From Polyporus tsugae (lineage: Eukaryota; Basidiomycota; Agaricomycetes; Polyporales; Polyporaceae): a DNA stretch of 64,000 nucleotides. Shown one piece after another: positions 11,908 to 28,747 of this stretch. A model generated the notes under the pieces. It was not told the DNA's origin. It did not search any database and saw only the letters and a program-made list of their open reading frames with translations. The translations under genes were made by a program, and so were the position numbers. The stretch spans positions 1,426,001-1,490,000 of the forward strand of contig JAHRBS010000003.1 of assembly GCA_024305745.1 (NCBI GenBank), read 5' to 3'. Within the stretch, counting starts at the first letter, position 1, and every line of letters begins with the position of its first letter.

Positions 11908-12867
11908 TCCTTTTCAGGTCGAAGAGGCTTCCTGCGGTGTCGCGTACTCTCCTCTCCGCCGCCATCTCTTCTCTCGCCATCCTAGCTTCGATTTTGGCCC
12001 TCGAGCGGTATGCGGTATTTGGGAAGCGGTGTGCCTATTGGTGCCCTTCCCGATCCGCCTTCTTGGACCCCTCATTCAGCTCTCACCCCCTGCTTCGTGC
12101 CTCACCGCGGTTTCCCCCCTGCGTCCCATCTTTGCATTTCCTTCATGATCAGATACGAACCCACACGCCTTCGAACAAGAAGATTAACAGCACGCCGCTC
12201 ATGGTCCTCATATTGCTTATACTATTTGCCCTCTGCATTCCTCCCACATACCCATCTACACCGCCGCCCACCATCTTCCCCATGTCCCCCATCCCCATTG
12301 ACTCTGGATCCCCCACACAACCGCCCGTCATCGCGCGTCGCATTAATATTCTTTTCAAGCCGCTCAGCAGTTAGTAGCATTAGGTCATTCGCGGTGTTAT
12401 CTATGTAGCAACAAGTTCAGTGTGTTCTATCAGTGGTCCCTACCCTCTCCATCGAGTAACAGATGTTTCAATGCTCATGTAGCCCATCGGGCATCGCGGA
12501 TGACAAGTGTGCCGCCTTCTAGACAGTGGTAGCGAAGCGCTGGCCCATCGAGGCAGACTCCGAGTCCGAGACGTCCTCCACAGCCTCGTTGGTTGAACTG
12601 AGGCGACCAACCTGGACCAACGACCGCCACCACGTCTTTCCGCCTTTCCACCTGATCTCAGACTCACGGCTGCTGGCCTTGTTCCTCGTGTTCACACACG
12701 CTGTAGCTCGCTCGGGATCGGTGGTACCGGTCGTTGAATCTGTCTCGGTCCAGTCTGGAGTTCTGACGCCATTCAGCCGCAGCGTTACCTCGGAACGAAG
12801 CTAGACTGCCATCTAGACACTCGAGCTCGCTCAGACCAGGACCAGAGGAGAACTTGCCGAGAGGAGA
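11908..12867. other. 3' UTR and promoter region, pyrimidine-rich
   Basis: 960 bp between the one-TM protein gene and the TBC gene. 11930-12370 is strongly C/T-rich and produces long accidental frames. I see no supported gene; the rest is probably 3' UTR and the promoter of the Rab GAP. Confidence 0.5.
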
Positions 12868-15800
12868 ATGTCGACCATCTCGACGCACCTGCGGAACTTC
12901 AAGGAGCCGACCAAGGACCAGCTCACGGAGCTCTACTTCGCCCTCCCGCAGAGCGTGAATGGCGGTGTGAATGCCACGGGCGGGCCATCCGGCGGCGTGA
13001 CCAGCAATGGGGATTCGAAGGAAAAGGCCGCGGGTCCTTCGGAGCCCGAGCTGGAGAAGATGGAGATCAATGCAGTCCTGAGTCTGGGCGTGCAGGGAGA
13101 GGAGGACTCGTATGTGAGTGGATCCTTGCGGCCTGAGCGATCTCCCATCTCCTCCCTTTGCTCTTTCGTGAGGAGATGTCACGAGGGCACGGTCGACGTC
13201 CGGACGTCGGCATTATAGGACTCATTACATGTACTGACGGTATCCGATCATTGCTCTATGCTTTCTGATGAATGATCTGTGACAAGTGCGCGCGTATGCT
13301 GAACAGGGACGGGTTTACACACAGGCAGGCAAGCTGTATCTCCTCCCGCCGTACCTGACCTTCGCCTCGCACGACCGCAAGTCGGCTCGGTTCACGATCC
13401 CGCTATGTACCATTCGTCGAGTGGAGCGGCTCAATGCCCGTGCGGGGGTGTATGCACTCAGCCTTGCCCTTTGGCACGGGATGAAGATCGTAAGTGTCTG
13501 CATCATTGGGTACATTCGCAACGCACACGACTCATTCGCCTGCACTCGGCTGTGCCTGTAGGTTGTGCAGCTAACTTCCCTCCGCCCAACGGCGGACCTT
13601 TTTTGTTCGCTCCTACGCGATGCACTGAAGGTGGAGCTGCAGAAGGGCCACATGAAGTTGGTCAAGGGTTTCGTAAAGACAAGTTATTCAGAACTACTTG
13701 TCTCGAACGCGACGGCGCCCGATGGCGGGGACGAGAAGGCCGAAGCGAAGGCCGCAGAGAGCACACAGGAGGGCTCAGCCTCTGACTCGATGTACCTGGG
13801 CGGCCTGGGGCTCAAGTTCAAGTTCCCTGGAGATCCGAAGAAGTAAGTCGCTTGGTCCTTTTGAGATACGTTCAGATGTTTGATATCCGGATAGGCTGCG
13901 AGAAGCATCCAAAACTAAGCTGTGGACGAACTACCTTCGAAGTGCGTATCGTGTGCGGCTCAAAGTTGCGAACAGGCATTCACGCGCGTCGCATAGCACA
14001 TGGGCGCAACCTTACGTTGCTTCGCTATCCCCAATGTACTCGCCTGATCCAGGTCGGCCTGCCAAATCGGCTCCGAGGGGAGATGTGGGAGACACTGTCT
14101 GGATCGCTCTATTTGCGGTTTGAGAACCCTGGATATTACGATCGAATCACCGCGGAGAACCAGGGGCGAACAAATACCAGCACGGAGGAGATCGAGAAGG
14201 ACTTGCACCGCAGTCTACCCGAGTATTCGGCATATCAGAGTGAAGAGGGTATCAGTGCACTCCGAAGAGTACTCCAGGCGTACTCATTCAAAAACCCGGA
14301 GACGGGTTATTGCCAGGTACGTCCAGCCATAGCATCAGTTCGCTTTCGTGTGCCGACAAAAGGGTCCGCAGGCTATGAATATCCTAGCGGCCGCGATCCT
14401 CATGTAAGTCCACGGATCCCAACATGGTCGTGTGCTCTCTGACAGACGTGCTCAGCTACATGTCCGAGGAGCAAGCTTTCTGGCTTCTCGAAGTTATCTG
14501 CGATCGACTCCTTCCTGGTTACTACAGGTAGGTTCACGAACCATCAGAATGCACCGTTCCTGGACTGATCAACCGGTGCAGCCCCTCAATGCATGGAACT
14601 CTGCTTGATCAGCGTGTCTTCGAGTCCCTTGTCCACAAATGTTTGCCCATAATCCATGACCACTTCGCCGAGGTCGACGTGCAACTATCCGTCGCTTCTC
14701 TCCCGTGGTTCCTGAGTTTGTAGGGTTTGCTTGACTTCCTATGGGTGAGCAGATGCTCATGTACCCGGTATGCAGGTTCATCAACAGCATGCCTATGGTA
14801 TTTGCCTTCCGGATAATCGATTGCTTCTTCTGTATGGGACCGAGGGTGCTCTTCCAAGTCGGGTGAGCGCTTTCCTGGCTTCCTTGGTTCGAGAAGTTCT
14901 GACGGCCTTGGCCTCCTGTAGACTTGGTTCGATGTTCTGCCTCATCAATTCGTTTCCTCGGAGCTAATGTTCACTCTAGCTATCCTCAAAATCAACGGTG
15001 AGAGGCTGCTGAAGATCCAAGATGACGGCCAATTCATCCAGTACGTTATGGGTACCCCCCTTCGCTAGGTGCCCGCTTGCTGACGTGTACTAGCATTATG
15101 AGGGAATACTTTGCTTCTCTCGGCGATTCTGCGCATCCCCATTCGAATGACCCTCGAGCCCGTGCGATCACACGCTTCCAGGAGCTGCTTCTCGTCTCCT
15201 TCCGCGAGTTCGCTGTCATTACCGATGATACGATTTATTCAGAACGCCGCAGGTATCGCTCGGAGATCGTGCACAGTATCGAGTCCTTCTCGAAACGGTC
15301 CGCCATCCGGAACCTCCGGACACTTGAGCGGTTCTCCAAGGAGCAGGCCGGGTTCATCTACGACGCCCTGTTCAAGGCGATCTGTCTTGAGCCTCCACCT
15401 GCTGTTTCCCTCCCGCCACCTTCGCTACTGACGACGAAGGACCAGCCAGAGGAGCGGCCGGAGACCCGGGTAGGGTTGAAGACGTTCAAGATATTCCTCA
15501 GCGAGATTTGCACGTGGGCACGGACGGAGAAGATCGTGTCAAACGGGTTTAAGGTATATGTATATTGGGTCATGTTCAACGCATTTGCCTATCTGACGTC
15601 GAACGCAGCAACGAGTGGACCGCGAGGTCGCCGAACACGAGTTGGTCGACCGGTTGTTCTTCTTTTGGGATATCGCATACAGAGGCGCTCTTTCCTTCCA
15701 GGTAAGCAGCTATCGGCATAAAACCCCGTTATATGCTGACATTGGGGCGAAGGATCTGGTGTCAGGTCTAAGCGGCGCCATGTTTAATGACCTCATGGAG

Positions 15801-16992
15801 AACATCGAGTGGTTCTTCAACCTCCACGACAAGAACAAGGACGGATACCTGACTAAGGACGAGGTTTTGACTCTGTCCGAGTCGCTCTTGGTGAGCGCAA
15901 CCGTGTGTGAGCTCACCTTCATTGCTGATACGACGACAGTTCATTTTCCGTCACGAAATTGGAGACGCCTACCTTGGGGCGGTGAGCCGGTTTATGTCGA
16001 ACGCCTTCGAATACGGCGACGCGCTCCTTCCCCGACCTGAGGGGACGGATGCCAACTCGGAAGCTCCGCCAATCGAGTCGAACCAGCCCTACATCAACCT
16101 CGCCACGTAAGTAGTTCTACACCCAGTTGCCATTGGCATACGGAATTTTGAATGACGGGTCACCAGGTTCCGTATGGTCGTCTTGGCGGACGAGATCCTG
16201 GAATCGTTCTTCGAGACAGACTTCCCAGCGACCTTCAGGCTGGAGCCGGTGCCGATCATGGACATCCCGAACTCGAACAGCGGCCTGCTGGGCGGCCTCT
16301 GGCAGAACATCGCGACCGACGACAACCGGAAGATCTTCAACAAGTTCACGGACGACATCGGCCGGACGATCGGGAAGCACCAGGTGCGCTTCCCCGCCTT
16401 CATCCTTTATGCTCGTCACTTGGCTGATCTATGTGTACGCTGTGGCATTGACAGGTGTTCACGCGTCCCGCGATCGGGAAGTACACGACGCTCGAGGAGC
16501 CTAAAGCGCGCGAGTCCCTTCTGACCCCCACGATGCGCCGCTCCGCGTCCAAGACGAGCCTGGGGAGCCCGACCGACTCGGGCCCCACCCCGAGCGTCTC
16601 GTCAGCCTCGCTCCTGCTCTCGTCCCCAGACGGGGAAGCTCTGTCGCCCGGGAAGGACGGCGCGAGCGTGCCGTCGTCGGCGTCGTCCGAGTTCGTGCCG
16701 ATGCCGAGCATGTTCCAGGCGGCGGCGAACGCGGCGGCGCTGATGGAGCGGACGCCATTCGCGATCGACGACGCGAAGGACGAGGAGGACGAGACGGACG
16801 ACGAGACGGACGTGGAGGACGACGGGGTGCTGGACGAGGTCGATGCGTTCTTGGAGGCGCACGATTCGGGGCTGACGGAGGCGGAGAGGGAGCTCGCACA
16901 AGGTATGTTTTTGTTGCACCACTGGAAAGCGTCTGGGCGTGGGCTGATCACAATTGTTGTTAGACTTGATCAACGCTGAGCCTGTGAAGTAG
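12868..16992 (+). CDS. GYP2: GRAM-TBC-EF-hand Rab GTPase-activating protein (Gyp2/TBC1D8-9 type)
   Basis: Predicted GAP for a Rab GTPase in vesicle traffic. Exons (12868-13113, 13307-13489, 13562-13842, 13895-13941 and about nine more) join in frame and end INAEPVK. Domains in order: a short N-terminal segment (RNFKEPTKDQLTELYF); a GRAM domain (YLLPPYLTFASHDRKSARF to LRPTADLFCSLLRDALK); a TBC domain beginning VGLPNRLRGEMWE with both catalytic fingers visible, the Arg in IEKDLHR (IxxDxxR) and the Gln in GYCQAMNI (YxQ); and a canonical EF-hand loop DKNKDGYLTKDE. The C-terminal tail is Ser-rich then very acidic. The TBC1D8/9 class has this GRAM-TBC-EF order; I see only one clear GRAM where animal members have two. 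The start choice at 12868 is the first ATG in a reasonable context. Confidence 0.9.
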
Positions 16993-17240
16993 CAGTGGGC
17001 AATGGGTCCTGGATGCTTAGAGGCAGTCGCTGTGTTGGCTCTCTGCGGGCGTTCGTGTAACATTATCTATCTTCCGTCACAGTATTTTCGTTTGGAGGAA
17101 TGCATTACACAGTCTAGTGTCCTCATGACAAAATTAGTGGTGGTACACGGTACAGATACAGAGAAAAGTGGACCAAAGAAAGCTATTGAAAACATAAAGA
17201 GCACACATAATCCATGATGAGGCTGGAGTAGGGAACGGGC

Positions 17241-18637
<1,397 letters not shown>

Positions 18638-18922
18638 GGATCTCGAACGGAGGAAATGATGATTACTGGTGCGGAGAGGGTAAGGATGCGCGAGGAAAGC
18701 TTCATCTAAACCAGACGCCCATGCTCGATGGGCATGTAAAGATAAGATAAGATAAGATGTCCGACTTGCCGCAGCATCCCGGGAAGAGAAGAGCTTGAAC
18801 TTGACTCTTGTCGGTGACTGCAGCTCAGCCTCGGCTCATGATCAGCATGGCCCGGCCCTACAAAAGTGGCTGCCCGCCCGAACTGGCGTCATGGTCTTCG
18901 CACTCTCCTTCCACACCCAGCT
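18638..18922. promoter_or_regulatory. Shared bidirectional promoter of SWD3 and PRP43 with triple GATAA motif
   Basis: The 285 bp separating two divergent start codons contains AGATAAGATAAGATAAGATG at 18740-18759, three direct copies of the fungal GATA-factor core (HGATAR) at 5 bp spacing. The motif lies about 105-120 bp from the SWD3 ATG and about 165-180 bp from the PRP43 ATG. The motif is seen; its use is inferred. Confidence 0.5.
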
Positions 18923-21624
<2,702 letters not shown>

Positions 21625-22756
21625 TGATGGCCTGCGCCGAGGCTCCAACTCCGAGAGGAGGGCTCTGTCTGTGACGGATCAACAAGACGCGGCCTGTGGA
21701 GTCGAGGAAAACATGGAAACCTTCGTCTCATCCTGTTAGTCTTTTTGCACACATCCATCCCGGTCCCCGGTCCTCAGATTCGAGGTCGCCACCACTGCCA
21801 TGATGCTCGAGGCTTTGAACTAGCTGGTTCCCGTCGACGTCATTATCGCTGTTGGTATCATGTATGCTGTCCTTCCACTATCAGTTCTCCTTGCCTTTAG
21901 CCGCGCGACAGTTTTCTGTTTCGAAACGATCCTGCCTCGACCCTCCAATCGTTCTTCAGTATTTCAGTCCTCTCGTGTGTTGCATATATCTTCTGCTATC
22001 TGCCTCGTTTTCGTATCTTCCCTAGCTGTTGTGTTATCGGTAGTGTCTGGTCGGTAGTGTCTGGTAAACGTGGTACATGATTGTCGTCAACATTGTATAA
22101 ATCCATCATGCGTTCAATAACTTCATAAGCGATCATTCGTCTCTGCGGCGATCTTTGGAGCCGGACACCGCGGGCGCTCGGGATCGCCACCGCTACCTTG
22201 GTTGCCCCAATCTCGACGTACTGGTCTTTGAAGGTGCGCTCTGTCCAACGATGGTACCGGTAGAGGAGGACCAAGGTGAACCCTCAGTCAGCCTACAGCC
22301 TAGACGTGGCACGATTTTGAGATTTGTGCCGTATAGGAGATCTAGAGGCCTAGCCAGCGCGACCACCCGGCCGAACGTCTCCGTTTCACGCAAGTCTCTT
22401 CAGGCCTGTCCGCGTATACCAGCGTACGTACGCTTATCAGTACAAATAAATGCTGGCATTTGATTTCAGGCAGGCACAGGACACTACCCAGAAGTACCGA
22501 CACCGACCGTGGTTCCCGATCCTCGTCCGTGATGCAACGCATGCGGTTCGTCGTGTTTCGTCTCTTGACAGCTGAGGTCGATCTAGCTAACATGCGGCTC
22601 CCGTCCAACGTGTGTTCGCAGGGTAAAACGAAATAATTTCAGACACAAACGACGACAACAACCGGTATGGTTACAACAGGCAACATCTAAAGTACAACAG
22701 CAGCATGTCGAGGTCGTGGCGAAGCATGGCAGTAAGACGAAAGACATGGCTAAACG
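21625..22756. other. Convergent intergenic region between PRP43 and P450
   Basis: 1.1 kb between two stop codons. 22038-22065 is a 14 bp exact tandem duplication (CGGTAGTGTCTGGT twice). A 92-codon leftward frame at 22274-21996 and a 66-codon frame at 22393-22193 lie end to end but show no known domain or convincing splice junction. I do not call a gene. Confidence 0.5.
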
Positions 22757-24357
22757 TCAGAGGGGCGTGAACGTCGTGTTGGGCGTGATTCGGACGAAGT
22801 CGATCTCGAGGTTGTCCGGGAGGCTCAGCGCGAACGCTGAGAAGCCGTTCTTGAGGTAGTCGCGGTGCGGCGAGTCGTCGGGCAGGGTCCACCGGTACTC
22901 CCGCAGGAGCATGCTGATGAGCACACGCTGCTCGTACAGCGAGAAGTTTTGCGCGGGGCATCTGCGCGGGCCGCGCCCGAACGAGACCCACTTGTTGACC
23001 GACTCCGTTTCCACGTCCTTCAGGAAGCGGTCGGGGTCGAAGTCAGCGGGGGCGCGCCAGACGGACTCGTTGTGGTGCGCCGCGCACATGTGGAGCGCCA
23101 TGGCCGTCCCTGCGGGGATCATGTACCCGCCAATCTGCAGCGGGACATTGGCGATCCGAGGGACTGTGATGTTCGTGGGGGTGTTGTAGCGCATGGACTC
23201 GCGGATGACGGCGTTCAAGTGAGGCGTGTGCGCGTAGTGGTCGGTCCGGGGATCCTCGTCGCCCAACACGCTGAGGACCTCCTCACGGATTTTGGCTTGG
23301 ATCTCCGGGAACCGTGCCAGGAAGTAAACCGTCGATGCGAGCGCACCTGCAGTTGTGTCCTGTGGAGGAGAGTTAGAGCTGTATTCTGACGCGCTTTACA
23401 GGCACAGAACCCGAGCTGAATTGGACTTACATGACCGCCGATGAAAGTCACGATGGAGTTGTCGCGATACTCGACCTCCGTCATTCCCGGTGTCTGGAAC
23501 ATGTACGTGATGATGTCGTTGCCGGGATTTTCGCGCTTTTCCTGAAGGATCTTGCAGAAATCGTCGACGAAGTTGTCGATCATCTTCCGGACGCTCCAGC
23601 GAGGAAGCCAGTGCTCGAGAGACGGGATGGCTACGTACGCCGGATTGGCGATCGCAGACATGACGTCGTGGTACCGGCGAACAAAGTTACCATCCGGCTT
23701 GGCGAGCGCCTCGAAGTCGTAACCGATAACAGTGGTGCCAACAGCGTCGAGGGTGTAGCGGTTCGTGTAGTCGCTCCATCGGACCCGGCCGCCGTCGCCT
23801 ATGAGAGAGAAGGTCGTCCGGGCGAGTCTCGTGAAGACGTCGATAGGGGTCGTTTGGCGAAGCGCATCGCGCATGATTCCGGATTGCCGCTTCCACATCT
23901 CGCCGTCGGACATAAAGACGTTGTTACGCCCGGTTAGCCTCCAGAGGAGCATGCCGTCCGGCTGCGGTTGCTTCCGCACGGCAGGGTTCTCGAGCATCTC
24001 CTTCCCAATCTGAAGGATGGGTGATCCGGTGAGTGGAGGCTTCCCCCCGTAGCGCATGATGGAGTAACTCACCGTGGGTTCGAGGACCTGCACCATCCAA
24101 ACTCCCAGGCAGAAAACGAGGACGACTTGCGTCTGCTTCTCTCTTGCAAATGGGAGAACTAGCCGCTTCACCCGCTGCTCTTCGCACTCCCCCGAGAGAT
24201 AACTCTTCATGAGGGGCCATAGCGGTACGGTGGGGATGTGCTGAAGGTGCGACGGGACCCGGAAGAGGCGATATAGGGAGAAACCTAACGCCGCGACGGA
24301 CAGTAATACAAGGTCAAGAATGGAAAGAGAGAAGGGCAAAGCAAGATTGGTGATCAT
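22757..24357 (-). CDS. Cytochrome P450 monooxygenase
   Basis: Heme-thiolate monooxygenase anchored in the ER membrane. Two exons, 24357-23431 and 23359-22757, give about 509 residues, normal for a fungal P450. The start at 24357 places an N-terminal membrane anchor at once (LALPFSLSILDLVLLSVAAL); the same frame stays open upstream to 24621, but that extension is polar, lacks similarity and is probably 5' UTR. Motifs: the I-helix oxygen-binding AGxDT-type site is built across the intron (IGGH|DTTAG), ExxR is ESMR, the PERF-like region is ADFDPDRF, and the heme loop is FGRGPRRCPAQ with the axial Cys. The family (CYP number) and substrate cannot be told from here. It stands alone rather than in an obvious biosynthetic cluster. 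Confidence 0.95.
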
Positions 24358-25841
24358 GGCGTGCAAGTCGCCGGTGAAGGGGGGAAGACGTTTGAAGACA
24401 GGACGTGAGATAGGTGCCTTGGGCGTGGGTTGTTCCTCATTTATACCCTCTTTCCTGGTTGGGGTCCCAGCACTGGTACTTGGGTGGTGTTCGGTAGAAG
24501 GCACCCCGGACGGCCCATCCATCAGACTAGCTCGAGGCTGCTCGAGGGACGGACCTGCGTCCACGACGGCAGCTAGTCGGGAATCGGAAGCAAGATCGCC
24601 TTTCCGATCACCTACGCACAATGCACGTTCTCGCGGGCGCGCTCGCTGGACTACTAGTTTTGTCCATGTGCGACCGGCGCGTTGGTACTAGCGCAGCCGG
24701 TGCAAAAGATGAAGTGGCTGTCCCAAGTTTAGGAGAGTTTAGGACATCGCTGCACCACACGGCGCTGAAGAGGCGCATCAGGTCACATCGTGAAAGGTGA
24801 TAATATGTGCCTCCCCCACATGGAGAATATTTATTCGGCATGTCTAGGCCACCGGAGAGATACTGTATCAAAGACGTTGCTGAACTGGGTTGGATCTGAC
24901 TGTGTTGACCGATTATTGATACATTCGCTGCAAAGAAGTGATGACAGACATCCGAGTCCCAATGGGCAACGTTCTGCCTGACTACGGTCAAGACGCCGAG
25001 TGCGTTCATGTCCAATAGTGGTGGCAGCGTCAAACTTGGACAGGCCCGACAGGGACTTCTGCATGAACTGCGCAGCGAGTTCGTTCTTACAGATTCCCTC
25101 ACCTTACGGTCGATCCTTAGTTAATTGTAGGTTACAGATTTTAGCGCTGTTCGCTCACTTGCTTCCAAGAGGACGAGCAAGTCGGCGTGACGTGGGGACC
25201 CAGTAGCAAGGTTTGTGCATTGGTTTAGCGACCCATTAACGCCCTCCACGATGCCATCGACTTGGTTGTCGCCCCGATAAGTTGATGGACATTCGATGGT
25301 GTTGAGTACTGTAAGTTACACTGAGGGAGTCGTCGACCCTGCCGCCAGTGATCGATCCATCTGCCAGCTGATCTCCGAGGGCGTCAATGCTCGATCAGAG
25401 ACGCAACTCCCTCGGAGGGAGTTGCGTCTCGCGATGAACTCCAGCACTCCTCCAGCTTGTTCAGTTCTCCATTACCTGCTGCTGCTGCTTATAGCTAGTC
25501 AAGCCAAGGCTTGGTGGCGCATTAGTGGCAACACGTTTCTCAGGGTACGAAATTACAGGTGAGGGGTGCATTGGACAAACGGTCGGCCGCCGTTTGTAAA
25601 TTTTATCAAACAGAGCTGACGAGTAATCGCGCTAGAACTTTGACTGCAAGGAGGACGACTCCCACCACCGTGCGACCCTCATGTCAAAACCAATATCAAT
25701 AGCCCCGCGCGCACGTAAACGCCTTTCCAAAGGAATATGGACAACCCAGAGGACTTCCGACTCCGACGTTCAAAACTTCACACCTCACGACACATGATAA
25801 ATATCTAGTCCCTCGTCCAGAACCAGCCCTACCCTCTCTCT
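24358..25841. other. Divergent intergenic region between P450 and AAD genes
   Basis: 1.48 kb containing the promoters of the P450 and the aldo/keto reductase. No frame here looks coding. Its notable content is a perfect 33 nt palindrome at 25398-25430, listed separately. Confidence 0.5.
25398..25430. repeat. Perfect 16+1+16 nt inverted repeat
   Basis: The left arm GAGACGCAACTCCCTC (25398-25413) is followed by one G and then its exact reverse complement (25415-25430). The 33 nt would form a cruciform in DNA or a near-loopless hairpin in RNA. It lies about 410 bp upstream of the AAD start codon. Confidence 0.97.
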
Positions 25842-27823
25842 ATGTCGCAAATTCTCCCCCCTCTTCCGCCATCGCAGTCCGGCAATGAGCTTGGTCGCTA
25901 CAGGGTGCGTTGGAGAACGTTTCAAAGGGTAGTTGCAAGCCATTGATGGCCTGACATCTGACATAGCTCCTAGCACCGTCAGCCGGTGGTATGTACAAAG
26001 CTATTCGACATTCAAAGGATTTGCTTTGCCGTATCGGTATATATGACGTTTTGATCGCAGTGCGTGTGTCGCCACTATGTCTCGGAGCGATGTCACTCGG
26101 TCAGGCTTGGGAGCAATCTATGGCCGGTGGTACGTTTCCCCGCGAATAAGTAGTGCATGTCATTAATGCGTTAATTTGGGCCATTTGAAGGAACGACCGA
26201 GGAGGAGGCATTCAAGGTGTGTTGGGACACGAAACCGGTCGTCTTTACGTATTGATGGAGAAGAATGGAACGACGATTAGTTTCTTGATACGTTCTGGGA
26301 GAACGGTGGGAACTTCATCGACACAGCGAACAATTATCAAAGCCAAGAGGTACATATCCGAAACATCGAGCTCGAATATGCAGAAATGAATATGCCTTTG
26401 ACAACAGAGCGAAAAGTTGATCGGCGCATGGGCGAAAGCCCGAGGGATCCGAGACCAACTAGTAATTGCCACCAAGTATACCATCGGGTACAAGAATGAC
26501 GACCCAGACGTCAAATTGAAGGTGTGCATGCCGAATTAATACCTGAAATGTCAGGACATCGTTGGTTGACTGTTTCAGGTGAACTACCAAGGGAACCATC
26601 GAAAAAGTCTCATTCTCTCGGTGAGATCATTATCCTTCCAGACCAGGATTAGCCTGAGCGCGACGCTGACCGGGATATTTGCGGTGCAGGTGCAAGACAG
26701 TCTGACTAAGCTGCAAACTAGCTACATCGACCTGCTGTACCTGCACCTGTACGTACACGGTCTAACACTCTCATTGTGTGGAGGGATGACAAACAGTTCC
26801 ACAGATGGGATTACTCAACTTCAATTCCCGAGCTCATGCAAGCGCTTGACTCGCTCGTAAAGGCTAACAAGGTCCTATATCTCGGGATTTCAGACACCCC
26901 TGGTGCGAGTTCCTCACGCATGACCGGCTCCAATCTCGCCTTACGTTGAACCACAGCCTGGCTGGTGGTCAAAGCAAATGAGTACGCTAGGGCGCACGGG
27001 ATGGCGCAGTTCGTCGTCTGTAAGCGCTCATCGTCCACCCGTAATCTAGCCTCGCTTGTTAACTCGGTCCCTTCTCCCCAGATCAGGGATTATGGAGCCT
27101 GACGGTCCGCGACCTCGAGCGGGAGATCTTGCCCATGTGTCGTGCAGAGGGGATGGGCATCGCTCCTTGGGGCGTCCTTGGACAGGTACGGATGTCATTC
27201 ATGTGTATGCCCGGGCTCAGGCACCGGTGGCGATAAGTGCTTGGTGCTTTTTCGTCCGCGTTTCCACTGCGCGTGCCGATTTCGAGTGGGCGATCAGTTG
27301 AAGTTGACTTTGTGGCGTCCGCAGGGCAAGTTCAAGACGGAGGCCGAGATCAAGAACCGGTCCGCGATCCGATATAACGTGCCGCAGACCGCGGAGGAGA
27401 CGAGCGTGAGTGCGGCGCTCGAGAAAGTCGCCAATGAGGTGGGGAACGGAGCGACGTTGGGCTCGATTGCTGTTGCGTGGGCAATGAACAAGGCCCCATA
27501 TGTCTTCCCTATCGTCGGTGGTCGCAGCCCCCAGCAACTGGAGGAAGTCATCAAGGTCAGTGTTCCATGCAAGGCATGGTCGGAGCTGTGTGGCTCAAAT
27601 ACTAATCCGTACATCTCAATCGTACTAGGGTCTCGAGATCGTTCTCACTCCGGAACAAATGAAATCTCTCGAAGACGCTGCACCGTTCGTGCTCGGCTTC
27701 CCGTACCTGCCATTGTTTGGGACCGATCCGGCGTTCGGAGACGGTCGTCCCGCCTACTTCGTGGCTGCGGCAGGCCCAGTGAAATACGTAAAGGCTTCGG
27801 CACCGATTATCTCCGGGCCCTGA
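25842..27823 (+). CDS. Aldo/keto reductase, aryl-alcohol dehydrogenase (AAD) type
   Basis: NADPH-dependent reductase of the AKR superfamily, AAD subgroup, expected to interconvert aryl aldehydes and alcohols in the cytosol. The start ATG at 25842 gives MSQILPPLPPSQSGNELGRYR. After several short introns: VSPLCLGAMSLG, GGNFIDTANNYQSQESE (catalytic Asp and Tyr), LVIATKYT (catalytic Lys), then YIDLLYLHLWDYSTSIPELM with the catalytic His, the last built across an intron with donor GTACGT. The C-terminal cofactor region is NGATLGSIAVAWAMNKAPYVFPIVGGR followed by EQMKSLEDAAPF, ending ASAPIISGP. The order and spacing of the tetrad match AADs of wood-decay fungi and yeast. About ten exons; junctions in the 26,500-27,200 part are less certain than the ends. 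Confidence 0.9.
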
Positions 27824-28747
27824 GCGTCCTGCGTCGAATGGACGAAGTATGTAACCTAATTTACTTCCGTACCTCGGGCTGTGTGTTCCTGACCCTATCC
27901 CTCGAATCTACTATCTTGCCAGCGTCAAGTCAAGTTGAGTATGCATATATCATCATGCAAGGAAGACCAGCAGTTTCGATCTCGTGTTGTACGCATACTT
28001 ATGTAGCAGAGTGTTATCTACAATGTTACCCATATCGTCAAGCCTTTCGATGAAACTGCCAAAAGTCAACGATCACATATATGCATCGGGCGTTATACCC
28101 TGCGTTATCCTCTAAATGACATCGTCTAGGCGAACATAACTAGGGCGGCTGAGGGCAAGCTGAGGCCTGTTTGGAAATTGTCCTGACATCGTGGGCTTGA
28201 GATGGCGGTGCTAGTGGCCGTCCAATTCGGAGGATTTAGCCATCTTGGAGGCGCAGTACATCGAGGAGGCACCAGGGAGCAAGCCCCGCATGTCTCGGAC
28301 ACAATTGATCATCGCATCTATCACCCGAAACTCCACTATTAGATGTTATAATTGACCATTGTCAGACGAAGAATACCTGCACAATTGATCATGCATCATC
28401 CGATACAGTACTGTTGAAGGACCGTTGGTCGTAAATTCACGGTTCGTTTGACAACTCATGCAGAAAGCAACAATGTTTGGCCAGCCAAGTACTGGTATGC
28501 ATATTAACCCACCAGATACGAGAGCATGATAGAACCCATAACGAGGAAAATGCGAAATTCGTCCTCCTGCCCCGGAACCTCGAGATGTTGGCACCATTCC
28601 GGAGATGGGGGGCCGTAAGTTCCAGATCGGTATTCATTCTCGCCGGTAGTCAGTGGTTTCAAACAGAAGAAAGGAAACAGCTGGAAACGGTTCATTCTCA
28701 TTCGAGAGAGACTACAACACGTAGGGTCAAACTTCCCTTCGTTGCGA
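27824..28747. other. Convergent intergenic region
   Basis: 924 bp between the stops of the AAD and HDDC2 genes. I see no gene; leftward frames at 28346-28779 are shadows without domain content. Confidence 0.5.

Noticed and set aside
11835..12374. 179-codon frame after the one-TM protein gene
   Set aside because: It begins inside the upstream coding exon in a different frame and runs through C/T-rich 3' UTR; its hydrophobic stretches reflect pyrimidine-rich codons.
16400..17063. Long leftward Ser/Arg-rich frames at the end of the TBC gene
   Set aside because: Antisense of the Ser-rich and acidic tail of the TBC protein; no independent evidence.
21996..22393. Possible small leftward gene between PRP43 and P450
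   Set aside because: Two adjacent frames have no consensus splice joining them and no recognisable domain; lies between two 3' ends.
24358..24621. N-terminal 88-residue extension of the P450
   Set aside because: The frame is open but the peptide is polar and unlike P450 N-termini; the ATG at 24357 places the membrane anchor correctly.
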